64,000 bases of DNA from an uncultured Pelagibacteraceae bacterium (GTDB taxonomy: Bacteria; Pseudomonadota; Alphaproteobacteria; Pelagibacterales; Pelagibacteraceae), in the NCBI GenBank assembly GCA_902589725.1, contig CACITU010000002.1, forward strand, positions 111,834 to 175,833, written 5' to 3'. The translations under genes were made by a program, and so were the position numbers. The notes below the pieces were generated by a model. That model worked only from the letters and a program-made list of their open reading frames with translations. It did not search any database and was not told the DNA's origin. Positions 61,007 to 64,000 of this stretch are shown piece by piece; positions within the stretch are counted from its first letter, which is position 1; each line of letters opens with the position of its first letter.

Positions 61007-62619
61007 CTATGATTTTTTGCTGCTTTGATAAATGAAGAGAATAAAGGATGTGGGTTCAAAGGTCTAGATTTAAATTCTGGATGAAACTGAACTCCTATAA
61101 ACCAAGGGTGATTTTTTAGTTCAATTATCTCTGGAAGCTTATGATCTGGAGATAAACCTGAAAATATTAATCCTTTCTTCTCAAATTTTTCTTTATATGA
61201 AACGTCCACTTCATATCTATGTCTATGTCTCTCTTTAATTAGTCTAGTTTTATAAATATCTCTAATTTTAGATTTATCTTTCAAGATTGCATCATAAGAA
61301 CCAAGTCTCATAGTACCCCCTAAATCTTTATCTGTTCCTTTAACTTTCTTGCCACTTTTTTCCCATTCATGCATCAAGCCGATAATATGAACTCCACTTT
61401 TATCAAACTCAGAAGAAGTTGCTTTTTTAATCTTTAATTGATTTCTAGCAAATTCAATTATAGCCATTTGCATTCCATAACAAATTCCAAGAAATGGAAT
61501 TTTATTTATTCTTGCATACCTTATAGCTTCAATTTTACCTTCTGTTCCTCTTTTACCAAATCCACCTGGAATTAAAATTCCTGAAACATTTTTAAGTTTA
61601 TTTTTTATTTCTGAAACTTTTAATTTTTCAGAATCTATTCTTACTAAGTTTACTTTAAGATTATTGGATATTCCTCCATGAGTAAGTGCTTCATCTAAAG
61701 ATTTATACGCATCTTTTAACTCAACGTATTTACCAATGATTGCAATATTAATATGTCTTCTAGTATTTAGAGTAATTTTAGTTATTTTCCTCCAAGGTGT
61801 TAAATTATTAGATTTTTTTGATTTAATTTTGAAAAAACTTAAAACTTGAATATCTAATTTTTCTTTTGCAAAACTAATTGGTGCCTCATAAATGGTTTTA
61901 ACATCAACTGTTTCAATTACATTTTTAATATCTACGTTACAAAACAAAGATATTTTTTTTCTATGTTCTAAAGGAATAGGTCTTTCTGATCTACAAATTA
62001 TAATATCAGGTTGAATACCAATACTTCTTAACTCTTTAACTGAATGTTGTGTTGGTTTGGTTTTTATTTCATCAGATGCTTTTAAATAAGGAACTAAAGT
62101 TAGATGAATAAATAATGCATTTTTTTTACCAATATCATTCGAAAATTGTCTTATCGCCTCTACAAAAGGAAGACTTTCTATATCACCTACTATTCCTCCT
62201 ATTTCACAAATGACAAAGTCTTCTTTAGATGTATCGAATTTTATAAATTCTTTTATTCTATCTGTGATATGGGGAATTACTTGAACTGTTTTACCTAAAT
62301 ACTGACCTTTTCTTTCTTTTCTAAGAACATCACTATAAATTTTTCCTGTTGTAATATTATCAGTTTTCTTTGCTGTTACTCCTGAAAATCTTTCATAGTG
62401 ACCTAAATCCAAATCTGTTTCAGCCCCATCATCTGTTACAAAAACTTCTCCATGTTGAAAAGGACTCATGGTTCCTGGATCCACATTTAAATAAGGATCT
62501 AGTTTTCTTAATCTAACTTTATAACCTCTTGATTGTAATAAATAAGCTAGAGATGCTGAAGAGAGACCTTTACCTAAGGAAGAAACCACGCCGCCAGTGA
62601 CAAATATATATCGCGCCAT
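61003..62619 (-). CDS. pyrG: CTP synthase
   Basis: This enzyme makes CTP from UTP, ATP and glutamine. It is 538 aa. The synthetase half starts '[22 protein letters not shown]' and has '[21 protein letters not shown]'. The C-terminal class-I glutaminase half has the nucleophile Cys in '[11 protein letters not shown]' and the His-Glu pair in '[12 protein letters not shown]'. It heads the pyrG-kdsA-eno-ftsB-lipA string and follows secG by 44 bp. Confidence 0.97.
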   Translation of the reverse strand: MARYIFVTGGVVSSLGKGLSSASLAYLLQSRGYKVRLRKLDPYLNVDPGTMSPFQHGEVFVTDDGAETDLDLGHYERFSGVTAKKTDNITTGKIYSDVLRKERKGQYLGKTVQVIPHITDRIKEFIKFDTSKEDFVICEIGGIVGDIESLPFVEAIRQFSNDIGKKNALFIHLTLVPYLKASDEIKTKPTQHSVKELRSIGIQPDIIICRSERPIPLEHRKKISLFCNVDIKNVIETVDVKTIYEAPISFAKEKLDIQVLSFFKIKSKKSNNLTPWRKITKITLNTRRHINIAIIGKYVELKDAYKSLDEALTHGGISNNLKVNLVRIDSEKLKVSEIKNKLKNVSGILIPGGFGKRGTEGKIEAIRYARINKIPFLGICYGMQMAIIEFARNQLKIKKATSSEFDKSGVHIIGLMHEWEKSGKKVKGTDKDLGGTMRLGSYDAILKDKSKIRDIYKTRLIKERHRHRYEVDVSYKEKFEKKGLIFSGLSPDHKLPEIIELKNHPWFIGVQFHPEFKSRPLNPHPLFSSFIKAAKNHR

Positions 62620-62663
62620 GGAAGTATCTTATAGCGAATAAAAAAAGAATTTAAAAGGATTAA

Positions 62664-62963
62664 TTAATTATTATCTGGAATTGAAGGTGTGTCCTCAGTT
62701 TTTTCCTCAATAGTATCTAATACAGAGCTCGAAGGAGTAAGTTCTGCTCTAGAAATTATTGTAAGAGCTAAGCTACAAATTATAAAAAGTGTTGCTATAA
62801 TTGCAGTAGCTTTAGTCATAAAACTTCCAGCTGATCTAGATAACATAAAATTTTCTTGAGAAACTCCAATTCCTAAAGCACCACCTTCTGATTTTTGCAT
62901 TAAAATCAAAAGAACTAAAATAACTGCAAGTATTATATTAATTACTAATAATATAGTTTCCAT
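62664..62963 (-). CDS. secG: Preprotein translocase subunit SecG
   Basis: This is a 99-aa protein with two membrane helices (about 3-21 and 51-69). The family motif 'LILMQKSEGGALGIG' lies just after the first helix, and a polar acidic tail follows. It forms the SecYEG translocon. It lies 7 bp after tpiA and before pyrG, the usual order in Proteobacteria. Confidence 0.93.
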   Translation of the reverse strand: METILLVINIILAVILVLLILMQKSEGGALGIGVSQENFMLSRSAGSFMTKATAIIATLFIICSLALTIISRAELTPSSSVLDTIEEKTEDTPSIPDNN

Positions 62964-62970
62964 GAGGCTT

Positions 62971-63711
62971 TTAAATAATGGTTTTTTTAATTATATCAAT
63001 AAATTTTTTTGGATTCTGTGATGCTCCACCAATCAAAAAACCATCAATGTTGGGAATTCTTTTTAAAGTATCAGCGTTGTTAGTATTTACAGATCCACCA
63101 TATAAGATTTTAGGATATTTTTTTACAAATCTACTTTTTATAAATGAAATAGTTTGAATTAAAGCAGCCTCTTTTGGTATTATTCCTGTGCCTATAGACC
63201 ACACTGGTTCATAAGCTACAATAATTTTAGATTTATTTTTTATTGATTTTAATCCTTTTTCAATTTGTCTTTTTAAAACTTGATTTGTTTTTTTAGTTCT
63301 TCTTTCTTTTAAAGTTTCACCAATACAAAATATAACTTTTAGACCTGACTTAATCGCGCTTTTAATTTTTAAATTAATTAAATTATCTGTTTCACCTAGT
63401 TGTCTATTTTCTGAATGACCTAAAATAACATACTTTGATCCAACATTTTTGAGCATACTAGAATTTACTTGACCTGTATGTGCACCATAGTCATGACTGT
63501 GATGACAATTTTGAGCACCAACTTCAATTTTAGTTTTTTTAAGCCTTCTAGACATAGGTCGAATTAATGTATTTGGTGGACAATAAACTATTTTAAACTT
63601 ATTTTTTTTAATCGTTTTCGAAAACTTTATTACTTTATCAAGTGAATTAAGAGTTCTTAAATCACCAAACATTTTCCAATTAGCTACAAAATACATATAT
63701 TTATTTGTCAT
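62971..63711 (-). CDS. tpiA: Triosephosphate isomerase
   Basis: This is a 246-aa TIM-barrel enzyme interconverting dihydroxyacetone phosphate and glyceraldehyde-3-phosphate. The catalytic residues are in place: Asn11/Lys13 (VANWKMFG), the electrophilic His in 'VILGHSENRQ' near 96, and Glu in 'VAYEPVWSIGTG' near 165. 'LYGGSVNTNNAD' binds the phosphate. It is divergent from a ppiD-like gene across 56 bp and would receive the dihydroxyacetone phosphate made by GlpD. Confidence 0.96.
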   Translation of the reverse strand: MTNKYMYFVANWKMFGDLRTLNSLDKVIKFSKTIKKNKFKIVYCPPNTLIRPMSRRLKKTKIEVGAQNCHHSHDYGAHTGQVNSSMLKNVGSKYVILGHSENRQLGETDNLINLKIKSAIKSGLKVIFCIGETLKERRTKKTNQVLKRQIEKGLKSIKNKSKIIVAYEPVWSIGTGIIPKEAALIQTISFIKSRFVKKYPKILYGGSVNTNNADTLKRIPNIDGFLIGGASQNPKKFIDIIKKTII

Positions 63712-63767
63712 AATTGACTTTTTAATCTATAGATTTGTTTTTTACAGATCAATAAATTTATAACGCA

Positions 63768-64000
63768 ATGATTGAAAAATTAAAAAACTTAGGCTGGAAA
63801 CAATTTGGTGGATTGGTGTTGATTGTTATAATTATTATTGCTTTTGGCTTTGGTGGTTTCGGTGGTGGATTTAGTACAAATAATCAAAACAATATTGCAA
63901 AAATAAATAAAACAAATGTCACCACTCAAGATTTTATGGATTACGTTAATCAAAGTGGAATTTCAGCAGATGCGATTAGAAATAATTTAGATAAAAATAT
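63768..64000 (+). CDS. ppiD: PpiD/SurA-type periplasmic chaperone (partial, runs off the right edge)
   Basis: Only 77 codons are in view from the ATG at 63768. A short cytoplasmic start (MIEKLKNLGWKQFGG) leads into one membrane helix (about 16-35), a glycine-rich stretch and 'NIAKINKTNVTTQDFMDYVNQ', which matches the SurA-N-like beginning of PpiD. The family helps fold outer-membrane proteins at the periplasmic face. A ppiD next to tpiA-secG-pyrG is common in Alphaproteobacteria. The parvulin domain would lie outside the window. Confidence 0.75.
   Translation, partial: MIEKLKNLGWKQFGGLVLIVIIIIAFGFGGFGGGFSTNNQNNIAKINKTNVTTQDFMDYVNQSGISADAIRNNLDKN

Overview
This window is a strongly A+T-rich, very compact piece of a bacterial chromosome. 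Protein content and gene order point to the SAR11 group (Pelagibacterales, Alphaproteobacteria): argS-[small membrane gene]-nagZ-scpA, ntrYX-trkAH, fused ispDF, the pyrG-kdsA-eno-ftsB string, an aapJQMP amino-acid importer, and 1-8 bp overlaps between neighbouring genes. No gap between genes exceeds about 250 bp. No rRNA, insertion sequence, phage or CRISPR array was seen. Three tRNA genes (Cys, Asn, Arg) are present.

Layout. 1-7.3 kb: scpA (cut by the edge), nagZ, a small membrane gene, argS, dgt, erpA, xthA, an Ldh2-type dehydrogenase and zur. 7.3-10 kb: a complete zinc-uptake locus, with znuCB-zur reading left and a His-rich znuA reading right from a 71-bp region holding Zur-type palindromes. 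10-12.2 kb: peroxiredoxin-like, DsbA-family isomerase and PhyH-family dioxygenase genes. 12.2-20.15 kb: a glycerol-phosphate/glycerophosphodiester cassette (2H phosphoesterase, ugpQ, ugpC, two tandem ugpE copies, ugpA, ugpB, glpD). It is flanked by 131-bp direct repeats exactly 8054 bp apart, and fragments of the phyH 3' end and of the downstream membrane gene lie at opposite ends. This looks like a cassette inserted between phyH and the small membrane gene-arsC-aquaporin operon. 20.3-21.6 kb: that arsenic-type operon.

21.7-36.7 kb is a dense phosphate block: ppx-ppk, sixA, phoB-phoU-pstBACS, a secreted unknown, phoR, a glycosyltransferase (Agt-like) and a metallophosphoesterase (PlcP-like) matching the known phosphate-starvation lipid-renovation pair, and a divergent diacylglycerol-kinase-like gene. 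Two Pho boxes stand out, at pstS and at the kinase gene, with nearly the same distance to their start codons. With the ugp cassette and arsenate handling, about 24 kb is devoted to phosphorus stress.

36.7-43.6 kb: a small Lys-rich protein, then the DMT transporter, manC, ilvD and valS. 43.7-49.2 kb: tRNAs, an XRE regulator and aapJQMP. 49.2-55.2 kb: trkH-trkA-ntrX-ntrY. 55.2-64 kb: ispDF, pgpA and pncC rightward; then a START-like gene, lipA, ftsB, eno, kdsA, pyrG, secG and tpiA leftward; and the start of a ppiD-like gene. In all three binding-protein ABC operons (ugp, pst, aap) an intrinsic-terminator hairpin sits between the binding-protein gene and the first permease gene.

All calls come from reading motifs and context by eye; no database search was possible.
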